A stretch of DNA of 64,000 nt from Comamonas koreensis (lineage in GTDB: Bacteria; Pseudomonadota; Gammaproteobacteria; Burkholderiales; Burkholderiaceae_C), in contig NZ_JAJNCT010000029.1 in the NCBI RefSeq assembly GCF_021026195.1, positions 1 to 64,000 of the forward strand, given 5' to 3'. Position numbers and translations under genes: made by a program. Of this stretch, positions 9,615-17,965 are shown piece after piece. Within the stretch, counting starts at the first letter, position 1. Each line of letters opens with the position of its first letter. Under the pieces are notes generated by a model, which ran no database searches, was not told where the DNA came from, and was given only the letters and a program-made list of their open reading frames with translations.

Positions 9615-10703
9615 TTAGTTCTTGCCCCGCAGGCGCGAGCCGGGCAGCTTGCGCAAAGGCCGCGCCGCCGGTTGCGTGCTGCGCATAGGTCGGCGGCTGC
9701 TGCCTGCCGCCGGGTCGGCAGCCGCGACAGCATCCCCTCCCCTGCCCGCGCTTTGTGCCCATTCCAGCTTGCACTGGGCTAACTCGCTCTCATGGCGGTG
9801 GGCTTGCAGGGCCAGAGCTTGCGCATGCGCCACTTCTGCAGTCTGCAGGCGGTGTAGCAGCTGCTGCACCTCGGTTTGAGCCTGCTGCAGCTGCACGGTT
9901 TGCTGCTCGCGTTGCTCCTGCAGCGCTTGCTTGTCCTGCTGCCATTGCGCTTCCAGCTTGGCCAGCTTTTCCTGCTCCGCGCGTTGGGCGGCCATGGCCT
10001 GCTTGGTGTCCTGGCGTGCACGGTCCAGGTCCTGCAGCGCCCGGTGCTGCTGCAGCTGGGTGCTGTGCTGCAGCTCGCGCAACTGCTCGGCATGGGCCAT
10101 GTCCGCCTCATCACGGGCCTTGCGGTTGGCAAACAGCTCCTGCTCCAGCGCCTGCAGGCGCTGCTGCTGGGTGGCGGCGAACTGGTCTTTTTGCCGGCCG
10201 GCCTGCTCCAGGTCGGCCAGGCGCCCGCTTTGCATCTTGATCTGGGCATGGGCCACCGCCAGCGCCTGCTCGGTGGTGGCACGCTGCTGGGCCATCAGGG
10301 CGCGCTCCTGCTCCAGCGCTTGCTGGGCGTCTTCCAGCGCCTGCTGCTGCGCCTGCAGGTCCTCGCGCACGGGCTCCAGCAGTGCATCCGCTACTTGGGT
10401 CGCTTGCGCTTGCACCTGCTCCCAAACCTGCTGCAGCGCCTGTACCAGCAGGGGCGGCAAGCCGTTACCAGCGGCGCTATTGGCGTCGCCGGCCATGGCG
10501 TTTCCCCCTGCTCCCGCACCCAGGCGCGGGCCCAGGGTGGCAAACCAGGCTTCCAGCATGGGGCTCACGGTATTGGGCGAGCCCCGGCCAATCTTTTGGC
10601 GCACCCGCTCAATCGTGGGCCTTTTGCCCTCCAGCAGCAGCGCATCGGCCGCTTGCCAGACATCTTCTTTTTGCACGCTGCGCGTGGCACGCGAAATTTC
10701 CAT
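9615..10703 (-). CDS. KfrA-like DNA-binding coiled-coil protein
   Basis: 362 residues. Residues ~5-60 (RSVQKEDVWQAADALLLEGK, then RPTIERVRQKIGRGSPNTVSP) match the KfrA N-terminal DNA-binding domain. From ~90 to ~310 there is a very long Q/A/E/L-rich coiled coil, and the tail is short and basic (RPLRKLPGSRLRGKN). Plasmid KfrA proteins autorepress their own promoter and form filaments thought to aid partitioning; this copy looks chromosomal. It is divergent from a tyrosine recombinase gene, with AT-rich repeats between them that are good operator candidates. Function here is inferred, possibly nucleoid- or site-binding. Confidence 0.85.
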   Translation of the reverse strand: MEISRATRSVQKEDVWQAADALLLEGKRPTIERVRQKIGRGSPNTVSPMLEAWFATLGPRLGAGAGGNAMAGDANSAAGNGLPPLLVQALQQVWEQVQAQATQVADALLEPVREDLQAQQQALEDAQQALEQERALMAQQRATTEQALAVAHAQIKMQSGRLADLEQAGRQKDQFAATQQQRLQALEQELFANRKARDEADMAHAEQLRELQHSTQLQQHRALQDLDRARQDTKQAMAAQRAEQEKLAKLEAQWQQDKQALQEQREQQTVQLQQAQTEVQQLLHRLQTAEVAHAQALALQAHRHESELAQCKLEWAQSAGRGGDAVAAADPAAGSSRRPMRSTQPAARPLRKLPGSRLRGKN

Positions 10704-10806
10704 TTTTTGAACCCTTTTCCGATTACCATCGATAAGAGATTGTTATCGCAAGTAATCTCCTTGTTGTATGTAATATATCATACATAGCATGTAATATTTA
10801 ATCAAT
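10704..10806. promoter_or_regulatory. Divergent promoter region with candidate KfrA operators
   Basis: A markedly AT-rich 103-base gap separates the two divergent genes. It contains inverted repeat CGATAA (10730-10735) / TTATCG (10743-10748), inverted repeat TGTATG (10765-10770) / CATACA (10779-10784), and a direct repeat TATGTAATAT (10767-10776) / CATGTAATAT (10789-10798) offset by 22 bases, about two helical turns. KfrA proteins are known to bind inverted repeats in their own promoters. Confidence 0.6.
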
Positions 10807-11928
10807 ATGAAGTCTTACATTCCACTTTCTGCGCCTTTAGATACGGATTTGCTGCCTGCTGCGCTTCCCGGAGCCGCGCCACTGCAGCCAGAGCTGTTGT
10901 CCACGTCGGCCGAGGATGCTTTGCGCGCACTGCGGCTGGAGGCTGCTTCTGAAAACACCACCAGCAGCTACCAAAGTGCGCTGCGCTACTGGGCGGCCTG
11001 GTACTGGCTGCGCTATGGCCAAGCCATCGCCCTGCCCTTGCCGCCTAATGTGGTGCTGCAGTTTGTGGCGGACCATGGCGAGCACCTGACCGCACAGGGC
11101 GCGCAGTCGGGCCTGCCGCCCGCGCTGGATGCGCAGCTGGTGCAGCAAGGCTTCAAGGGAAAGCTGGGGCCACTGGCGCATTCCACCCTGGTGCACCGGA
11201 TTGCCGTGCTCTCCAAGGCGCACAGCCACCAGGCCCTGCCCAACCCCTGCCACAGCTCGGAAGTGCGCGAGGCGCTGTCGCACCTGCGCAAGGCCTATGC
11301 GCGCCGGGGCATGCTGGAGCAAAAAAAGGCCGCCCTCACCCGCCCCTTGCTGGAGCAGTTGCTGGCCACCTGCGATGACAGCTTGAAAGGCCGGCGCGAC
11401 CGCGCCTTGCTGTTGTTTGCCTGGGCCAGCGGTGGGCGGCGGAGATCCGAGGTGGCAGATGCGCGCATGGAATGGTTGCAAACCATGGGCCCAGGCCAGT
11501 ACCTCTATGACCTGCGCCTATCCAAAACCAACCAGAGCGGTTCAGCCCGGCCAGAGAACTTCAAGCCCGTGGTGGGTGTGGCTGGTGCGGCACTGTCCCA
11601 GTGGCTGGAAGCCTCGGGCATTCGCGAAGGCGCCATATTTCGGCGCATTTTCAAGAACGGCCAGGTGGGCGATGCCGCTTTGAGCGCTCTGTCGGTCAAC
11701 AACATCGTCAAGGAACGCTGTGCGCTGGCGGGGGTCGAGGGGGATTTTTCTGCGCACTCACTGCGCTCGGGCTTTGTGACCGAGGCCGGCCGGCAGAACA
11801 TGGCCTTGGCCGACACGATGGCGATGACCGGCCACCAAAGTGCGGCAACGGTGCTGGGCTATTTCCGCGCTGAGGCGCCGTTGGCCAACAAGGCTGCGCG
11901 CCTGCTGGATGATCCGCAGGAGGAATGA
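10807..11928 (+). CDS. Tyrosine recombinase / site-specific integrase
   Basis: 373 residues with an N-terminal SAM-like core-binding domain (SENTTSSYQSALRYWAAWY) and a C-terminal catalytic domain. The catalytic set is complete: R212 in GGRRRSEV, a hairpin lysine in RLSKTNQSG, H317 and R320 in HSLRSG, H343 in TGHQS and the nucleophile Y352 in LGYFRAE. It should therefore be active in strand exchange. No att repeats, excisionase or phage genes are nearby, so it is not obviously a mobile-element integrase. Its divergent pairing with a KfrA-like gene suggests shared control. The target is unknown. Confidence 0.9.
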   Translation: MKSYIPLSAPLDTDLLPAALPGAAPLQPELLSTSAEDALRALRLEAASENTTSSYQSALRYWAAWYWLRYGQAIALPLPPNVVLQFVADHGEHLTAQGAQSGLPPALDAQLVQQGFKGKLGPLAHSTLVHRIAVLSKAHSHQALPNPCHSSEVREALSHLRKAYARRGMLEQKKAALTRPLLEQLLATCDDSLKGRRDRALLLFAWASGGRRRSEVADARMEWLQTMGPGQYLYDLRLSKTNQSGSARPENFKPVVGVAGAALSQWLEASGIREGAIFRRIFKNGQVGDAALSALSVNNIVKERCALAGVEGDFSAHSLRSGFVTEAGRQNMALADTMAMTGHQSAATVLGYFRAEAPLANKAARLLDDPQEE

Positions 11929-11950
11929 GCTGGCAGCGCTGGCTTGGAGA

Positions 11951-12772
11951 TCAATCCAGCGCCGTGGGCAGCAGCAAGACGAGCAGCATTAAGCTGCCCA
12001 TCAGCACCAGCTGGTGCAGCATGTAATAAGGCAGGCTGTGGCGGCCCAACCAAGCGAGGCCACGGCTCAGTGCGTTTTGTGCAGGCTGGGCCAAATAAGC
12101 TGGCAGCCAGGCGCCTGACTTGGCGATTTGCTGGCGGCCCACCTGAAAGCCCAGCAGCATGACGCCCAACCAAGGCAGGAGCGGCACAAAATCCTCGGTG
12201 GCGGGCTTGCGCGTTACCAACCCCAGGGGGCTGAAGGGCTTGGTATTGAGAAGTTCTACCAACGAGGCGGGCAAGCCGCTCGCAACATATTGGTAGAGGC
12301 CTGGCGCGAGCAGGCAAAGCACCGCTATGGAAAACAGCACGCGGTCATTACAGCCCTGCATCAGCCGCAACAGCAGCAGCATCACCGCCATGCCATGCAG
12401 CACGCCAAAGTAGATATAGCTGTTGGGAAACACCAGATAGGAGCCCGCGCTGACCAGCAGCGCACAACCCGCCACCTGCGCCCAGCGCTTGCAAAACCGT
12501 GCAGCGCTGGTTTGCTTGCTGTGGGCAGCGGCTTGCGCCAAACCAGCGCATAGCAGGAACAGGCTGACGATGGCAGTGCGCTGCCAGGTCCAGACGGGGT
12601 TGTGGTAGAAATCCTGGCGCCAGAGCTGCAGGTAGCTGAGATCAAAGCAGAAGTGAAAAGCGGTCATCCAGACCATGGCCAGACCCCGCAGCACATCCAG
12701 ACGGTCCCAGCGATCGCGCGGCGCGCGGGGCTCTGAATCGGCGTAGGTGACAGGGTGGAACTGGGTAGGCAT
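11951..12772 (-). CDS. DUF1624 membrane protein (heparan-alpha-glucosaminide N-acetyltransferase-like)
   Basis: 273 residues of inner-membrane protein. The N terminus RDRWDRLDVLRGLAMVWMTAFHF carries the R-x-D-x-x-R-G-x-x motif and first membrane helix of the DUF1624/HGSNAT-like acyltransferase group. About seven further hydrophobic segments follow, with a HFCFDLSY segment on helix one that could supply the active-site His. Such proteins are thought to move acyl groups across the membrane to surface sugars; the acceptor here is unknown. The gene is convergent with the integrase gene and no operon partner is visible. Confidence 0.75.
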   Translation of the reverse strand: MPTQFHPVTYADSEPRAPRDRWDRLDVLRGLAMVWMTAFHFCFDLSYLQLWRQDFYHNPVWTWQRTAIVSLFLLCAGLAQAAAHSKQTSAARFCKRWAQVAGCALLVSAGSYLVFPNSYIYFGVLHGMAVMLLLLRLMQGCNDRVLFSIAVLCLLAPGLYQYVASGLPASLVELLNTKPFSPLGLVTRKPATEDFVPLLPWLGVMLLGFQVGRQQIAKSGAWLPAYLAQPAQNALSRGLAWLGRHSLPYYMLHQLVLMGSLMLLVLLLPTALD

Positions 12773-12885
12773 AGATCAAACACGGGGGCTGCGCTATCGT
12801 GCCACAGCTGCGCGGTGGCCGCTGCCCGGCGTTGTTGGCAAGCAGCAATCCAGCCATCTGTTTTTTTAACAGGCGCAAGATATGA

Positions 12886-12919
12886 AAAAGCCTGTCGCAC
12901 TCACATGCGACAGGCTTTT
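12886..12919 (-). terminator. Terminator of tRNA-Pro (copy 1)
   Basis: An inverted repeat CCTGTCGCA / TGCGACAGG directly downstream of the tRNA 3' end on the - strand, flanked by an A run that reads as a T run on the transcribed strand. Confidence 0.85.
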
Positions 12920-12925
12920 AAATAA

Positions 12926-13002
12926 TGGTCGGAGCGGTGGGATTCGAACTCACGACCCTCTGCTCCCAAAGCAGATGCGCTACCAGGCTGCGCTACGCTC
13001 CG
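12926..13002 (-). tRNA. tRNA-Pro (anticodon TGG), copy 1
   Basis: A complete 77-base cloverleaf with encoded CCA: acceptor CGGAGCG/CGCTCCG, discriminator A, D-arm GCGCAGCCTGGTAGCGC, anticodon arm TCTGC-TTTGGGA-GCAGA giving TGG, and T-loop TTCGAAT. The T-stem (GTGAG/CCCAC) has an A52-C62 mismatch, also present in the other two copies. This is one of three nearly identical copies in the window. Confidence 0.97.
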
Positions 13003-13165
13003 ACTAAGCATCTATTGTAACCCGGTTTTGGACTGCGTTTGGAAGAATCAGAACGGGTCTTTCTATTCCGCTGCACAGACCGGGTTCCAGGCCGTGCGAT
13101 TTGCACCACAGGCTTCAGGCGCGCCGCTGTCCACCGCGCCTGATTGGGCCTGGGGTGGCCGTCAA

Positions 13166-14683
13166 TTAACCTGCTGCTTTCGGCTCTGCGCTGGCCGCCA
13201 CCGGCGCACTCTCCCAGCTGCCGCCCAGTGCACGAATCAGCGCAATCGTGGCGGTGTACTGGGCGGTGCGTACCTGCAGCGCCTGGCGGCGGTTGCGCAG
13301 CTCGTTGCGGCGGGCGTCCAGCAGCTCCAGCTGGCTGACCAGGCCGTTGCGGTAGCGCACATCGGAGAGGTGGGTGGCCCGCTCGGCGGACTGCACGGCC
13401 TGGCCCAGCACGGTGGCCTGGCCTTGCAGCAGGCGCAGGCTGCTCAGCTGGTCTTCCACTTCGCGGAAGGCGCCCAGCACCTGGCCGCGTTGGGCGGCCA
13501 CTGCCGCTTCCAGTCTGGCTTTGGCGCCCTCTTCCTGCGCTTCGCGCTGGCCGCCGTCAAACAGCGGCAGCGACAGCAGCGCGCCCAGGCCCCAGGAGCG
13601 GGCCGACCATTTGAACAGGTCGCCCAGGTCGGGCGATGCAAAGCCGCCATTGCCGGTCAGGGTGATGGCCGGGAACCAGGCTGCCTGCGCCACACCCACG
13701 CGGGCCTGGGCCGCCAGCACGCTGGCTTGCGCGGCAGACACATCGGGCCGGCGGGCCAGCACGGTGCCGGGAACGCCGGCCGGGATCACCGGCAGACGCA
13801 CCTCGCCCTGGGCGGCGGGCAGCTTAAAGCCGGTGGCCACCTCGCCGACCAGCACCGCCAGCGCATTGCTCAAAGTGGCTTGCTGGCGTTCCAAGGCCAG
13901 GGCCTCGGATTCGGTGGCGGAGACCTCGCTTTGCATGCGCACCACTTCCAGCTCGGCGGCATCGCCGGCGTCAAAGCGGCGCTGGATCAGGCGCAAGGTG
14001 TCGCGGTAGGCGGACAGGCTTTGCTGCACCAACTGCTGCTCGGTTTGCAGCGCACGCAGCTGCAGATAGGTCTGCGCTACATCGGACTGCACCATCAGCC
14101 GCGTGCTTTGCAGCAAGGCGGCGCGTGCCTCGGCATCCAGTTGTGCAGCCTGGCTGGCCTGCGACAGGCGGCCAAACAGGTCCACCTCGTAAGACAGGTT
14201 GAGCCCGGCCGTCACCAAGGTCGCGGGCTGGAGCCCGTTGCTGGTGTTGGCTCCAGCCTGGCGCGCCGCTCCGCCAGAGACACCGACCTGCGGCATGCGC
14301 TGGGCATCGGCCGAGCGCAGCAGCGCCCGGGCCTCTGCCAGGCGGGCGGCCGCCGTCTGCACATCGGTATTGGCATCGGCCGCGCGCTCAACCAGGCGGG
14401 TCAGCTCGGCATCGCCAAAAGCGAGCCACCAGGCGCCACGGGGCTGGGCCTCGGCCGGGGCGGCCGTGGTCCAGGAGGCCTGGTCCTGCGGCGTGCTGAA
14501 GGCGGCTGGCACCGGCACGCCAGCGTTTTGCACCGGCGGTGGCAGCGCGGTAGCGCAACCGGCCAACAGCAGGGCCGCAGCCAGCGGTGTGAGCAGTTTC
14601 AAGCGCAGCGGTGCCAGCAATCGGCGCAGGCCCAGGGGCGCCTGGCCGGGTTGGGCGTTGAAAGACATCGTCGTTTCTTGCAT
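13166..14683 (-). CDS. RND efflux outer-membrane channel lipoprotein (NodT/OprM family)
   Basis: 505 residues forming the TolC-like exit duct of the tripartite pump encoded just upstream. The signal ends in a lipobox (ALLLAGCATALPP), so it is acylated. Two repeats of the outer-membrane efflux fold follow, with long alpha-helical stretches (e.g. ALLRSADAQRMPQVGVSG, and a matching RRPDVSAAQASVLAAQARVGVA in the second half). Thirteen bases separate the ATG from the RND gene stop. AGAGAAG lies upstream of the chosen start; an internal ATG at 14668 is an alternative. Order adaptor-pump-duct matches MexEF-OprN-type operons. Confidence 0.92.
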   Translation of the reverse strand: MQETTMSFNAQPGQAPLGLRRLLAPLRLKLLTPLAAALLLAGCATALPPPVQNAGVPVPAAFSTPQDQASWTTAAPAEAQPRGAWWLAFGDAELTRLVERAADANTDVQTAAARLAEARALLRSADAQRMPQVGVSGGAARQAGANTSNGLQPATLVTAGLNLSYEVDLFGRLSQASQAAQLDAEARAALLQSTRLMVQSDVAQTYLQLRALQTEQQLVQQSLSAYRDTLRLIQRRFDAGDAAELEVVRMQSEVSATESEALALERQQATLSNALAVLVGEVATGFKLPAAQGEVRLPVIPAGVPGTVLARRPDVSAAQASVLAAQARVGVAQAAWFPAITLTGNGGFASPDLGDLFKWSARSWGLGALLSLPLFDGGQREAQEEGAKARLEAAVAAQRGQVLGAFREVEDQLSSLRLLQGQATVLGQAVQSAERATHLSDVRYRNGLVSQLELLDARRNELRNRRQALQVRTAQYTATIALIRALGGSWESAPVAASAEPKAAG

Positions 14684-14695
14684 GTTGTTCTTCTC

Positions 14696-17600
14696 TTATT
14701 CGTCATGTCCGCGAGCCGCGGCCAAGATGGGTTGGGCAGAGCCTGCGCCATGCACAGGTGCGGGCACCGGCGCCGTGATCGGGGCCACATGGGCGCCGTG
14801 TTGCTTGAGCGGGCGGTTGCCTGCCAGCTTGCGCAGCAGCACATAGAACACGGGGGTCAGGAACAGACCGAAGGCGGTCACACCAATCATCCCGGCGAAC
14901 ACGGCGATCCCCATGGCGCTGCGCATTTCTGCGCCGGCACCCTTGGACAGCACCAGCGGCAGCACACCCATGATGAAGGCCATCGAGGTCATCAGGATGG
15001 GGCGCAGACGCAGGCGGCTGGCCTCGATCGCGGCCTGGATCGGCGTGCGTCCGGCAAATTCCAGCTCACGGGCAAACTCCACAATCAGGATGGCGTTCTT
15101 CGCCGATAGCCCCACCAGCACCACCAAGCCAATCTGGGTGAAGACATTGTTGTCGCCATGCGAGAGCCAGACCCCGGTCATCGCCGCCAGCAGGCCCATC
15201 GGCACAATCAGCACAATGGCCAACGGCAGGGTCAGGCTTTCATACTGCGCAGCCAGCACCAGGAACACCAGCAAAATCGCGAGCGGGAAGACCAGCGCCG
15301 CCGAGTTGCCCGCCAGGATTTCCTGGTAGGTCAGCTCCGTCCATTCAAAGCCAATGCCCTGAGGCAAGGTCTCGCGAGCAATGCGCTCCACCGCTTCGCG
15401 GGCTTGGCCCGACGAGAAACCAGGGGCTGGGCCACCATTGACGTCGGCCGACAGGAAGCCGTTGTAGCGCATCGCACGCTCTGGGCCAAAGCTGGGTTCG
15501 AGCTTCATCAGCGCGGACAGCGGCACCATCTCACCGGTGGTCGAGCGCACCTTCAAGGCCCCCACGTCTTCAGCACGGGCACGGAAGCCCGCATCCGCCT
15601 GCACCCGCACACTGTAGGTGCGGCCAAACTTGTTGAAGTCATTGGCGTACAGGCTGCCCAGATAGATCTGCAGGGTCTCGAAAATATCGGTCACCGGCAC
15701 ACCCAGCTGGCGCGCCTTGGTGCGGTCGATATCGGCGTAGAGCTGCGGCACATTGACCTGCCAGCTCGAGAAGATGCCAGCCAGCTCCGGCGTCTGGTAA
15801 GCCTTGGCCATGAAGGCCTTGACCGCGCCATCCATCGCCTCGTAGCCGAGCGAGCCCCGGTCTTCAATCTGCAGCTTGAAGCCGCCTGTGGTGCCCAGGC
15901 CCGACACCGGTGGTGGCGGGAACATGGCGATAAAGGCGTCCTGGATCTGGCCAAAGGCCTGGTTCAGTTGGCCCGCCACAGCGCCACCGCTCTGGTCGGC
16001 GCGGGTCCGCTCGGCAAAGGGCTTGAGCGAGACGAACACGATGCCGGAGTTCGAGCTGTTGGTGAAGCCATTGATCGACAGGCCGGGGAAGGCGATGGCA
16101 TCCTGCACATTGGGGTTCTCCTTGACGATATCGCCCATGCGCTTGATCACGTCCTCGGTGCGGTCCAGGGTCGCACCATCGGGCAGCTGGGCAAAGCCCA
16201 CCAGGTACTGCTTGTCCTGCGCTGGCACAAAACCGCCGGGCACCATATGGAACAGGCCCCAGGTGGCGCCGACCAGCGCCAGGTAGACCACAAACATGCC
16301 GGCCTTGTGGCCAATCACGCGGCGCACGCCGCCACTGTAGGCTTCCGAGCCACGGTGGAACACGGCATTGAAGCGGCGGAAGAAGCCGCCCAGCACGCGG
16401 TCCATGCCACGGGTCAGCGCATCCTTGGGTTCGTCATGGCCCTTGAGCAGCAATGCAGCAAGTGCGGGCGACAGGGTCAGCGAGTTGATGGCCGAGATCA
16501 CCGTGGAGATGGCAATCGTCACCGCAAACTGCTTGTAGAACTGGCCCGTCAGACCGCTGATAAAGGCCAGCGGCACAAACACGGCAACCAGCACCAGTGC
16601 AATCGCAATGATGGGGCCCGAGACCTCACGCATGGCCTGGTAGGTGGCCTCGCGCGGGCTCAGCCCGGCTTCAATGTTCCGCTCCACGTTCTCGACCACG
16701 ACGATTGCATCATCGACGACGATACCGATGGCCAGCACCAGCCCGAACAGGCTGAGCGCATTGATGGAGAAGCCCAGCAGATGCAGCACCGCAAAGGTAC
16801 CCACCACCGACACCGGCACCGCCAGCAGCGGAATGATCGACGCGCGCCAGGTCTGCAGAAACAGAATCACGACGATCACGACCAGCGCGATGGCTTCAAG
16901 CAAGGTGTGGATCACCGAGTCGATCGACGCCCGCACAAACTGGGTCGGGTCATAGGCAATGCGGAACTCCACGCCTTCTGGCATGTTCTTTTGCAGCTCG
17001 GCCATGGTGTTGCGCACGTTTTCCGAGATCTCCAGCGCGTTGGAGCCCGGGGCCTGGAACACGCCCATACCCACCGCAGCTTCGTTGTTCAGCAGCGAGC
17101 GCAGCGAATAATCAGCCGCGCCCAGCTCCAGGCGGGCAATGTCACGCAGGCGCGTCACCGCACCATCCGAGCCGGTCTTGACGATGATGTCGCCAAACTC
17201 CTCGGTGCTGGACAAGCGGCCTTGGGCATTGATCGACAACTGGGTATCCACGCCAGGCAGACCCGGCGATGCACCGACCACGCCGGCAGCGGCTTGCACG
17301 TTCTGGCCACGGATGGCGGCCACCACATCGCTGGCCGACAGGCCGCGTTGGGCGACCTTTTGTGGGTCCAGCCAGGCACGCATCGAGTAATCGCCACCGC
17401 CAAAGATCTGCACCTGGCCTACGCCCTGGATGCGCGCGAGGCGGTCCTTGACGTTGAGCACGGCGTAGTTGCGCAGGTAGTCGATGTCATAGCGGCCATT
17501 GGGTGAGACCATATGGACGACCATGGTGATGTCCGGCGAACTCTTGACCGTGGTCACGCCCAGGCGCCGCACTTCTTCGGGCAGGCGCGGCTCGGCCTGC

Positions 17601-17941
17601 GAGACGCGGTTCTGCACCAGCTGCTGCGCCTTGTCCGGGTCGGTGCCCAACTTGAAGGTCACGGTCAGGGTCATCACGCCATCGGTGGTGGCCTGGCTGC
17701 CCATATAGAGCATGCCTTCGACACCGTTGATGGACTCTTCGAGGGGCGTGGCCACGGTTTCGGCGATCACCTTGGGGTTGGCGCCGGGGTACTGGGCACG
17801 CACCACCACCGAGGGTGGCACCACCTCGGGGTACTCCGAGATGGGCAAGGCCCGCATGGCGATCAGCCCTGCCAGAAAGATCAGCAGCGACAGCACACCC
17901 GCAAATATCGGGCGGTCGATGAAAAATCGGGATAAATTCAT
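14696..17941 (-). CDS. RND efflux pump, HAE-1 (MexF/AcrB) type
   Basis: 1081-residue inner-membrane proton/drug antiporter. The start MNLSRFFIDRPIFAGVLSLL is the first helix typical of MexF-like pumps; twelve membrane segments and two large periplasmic loops follow. Proton-relay residues are present: the Asp pair in IGIVVDDAIVVVENVERN and the Lys in LVGLSAKNAILIVEFA. The last ~40 residues form an unusual Ala/Pro/His-rich tail. It lies 24 bases downstream of the adaptor. The likely role is multidrug export (phenicols, quinolones and similar in MexEF relatives). No regulator gene adjoins the operon. Confidence 0.95.
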   Translation of the reverse strand: MNLSRFFIDRPIFAGVLSLLIFLAGLIAMRALPISEYPEVVPPSVVVRAQYPGANPKVIAETVATPLEESINGVEGMLYMGSQATTDGVMTLTVTFKLGTDPDKAQQLVQNRVSQAEPRLPEEVRRLGVTTVKSSPDITMVVHMVSPNGRYDIDYLRNYAVLNVKDRLARIQGVGQVQIFGGGDYSMRAWLDPQKVAQRGLSASDVVAAIRGQNVQAAAGVVGASPGLPGVDTQLSINAQGRLSSTEEFGDIIVKTGSDGAVTRLRDIARLELGAADYSLRSLLNNEAAVGMGVFQAPGSNALEISENVRNTMAELQKNMPEGVEFRIAYDPTQFVRASIDSVIHTLLEAIALVVIVVILFLQTWRASIIPLLAVPVSVVGTFAVLHLLGFSINALSLFGLVLAIGIVVDDAIVVVENVERNIEAGLSPREATYQAMREVSGPIIAIALVLVAVFVPLAFISGLTGQFYKQFAVTIAISTVISAINSLTLSPALAALLLKGHDEPKDALTRGMDRVLGGFFRRFNAVFHRGSEAYSGGVRRVIGHKAGMFVVYLALVGATWGLFHMVPGGFVPAQDKQYLVGFAQLPDGATLDRTEDVIKRMGDIVKENPNVQDAIAFPGLSINGFTNSSNSGIVFVSLKPFAERTRADQSGGAVAGQLNQAFGQIQDAFIAMFPPPPVSGLGTTGGFKLQIEDRGSLGYEAMDGAVKAFMAKAYQTPELAGIFSSWQVNVPQLYADIDRTKARQLGVPVTDIFETLQIYLGSLYANDFNKFGRTYSVRVQADAGFRARAEDVGALKVRSTTGEMVPLSALMKLEPSFGPERAMRYNGFLSADVNGGPAPGFSSGQAREAVERIARETLPQGIGFEWTELTYQEILAGNSAALVFPLAILLVFLVLAAQYESLTLPLAIVLIVPMGLLAAMTGVWLSHGDNNVFTQIGLVVLVGLSAKNAILIVEFARELEFAGRTPIQAAIEASRLRLRPILMTSMAFIMGVLPLVLSKGAGAEMRSAMGIAVFAGMIGVTAFGLFLTPVFYVLLRKLAGNRPLKQHGAHVAPITAPVPAPVHGAGSAQPILAAARGHDE

Positions 17942-17965
17942 ACGCTTGGCTTTGTTGTTATCGGT

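Noticed and set aside
10807-11928. Integrase as evidence of a prophage or integrative element
   Set aside because: No phage structural genes, no tRNA-borne att duplication at its edge, and the flanking genes look like ordinary chromosome. The nearby tRNA-Pro at 12926 shows no partial direct repeat that I can see close by.
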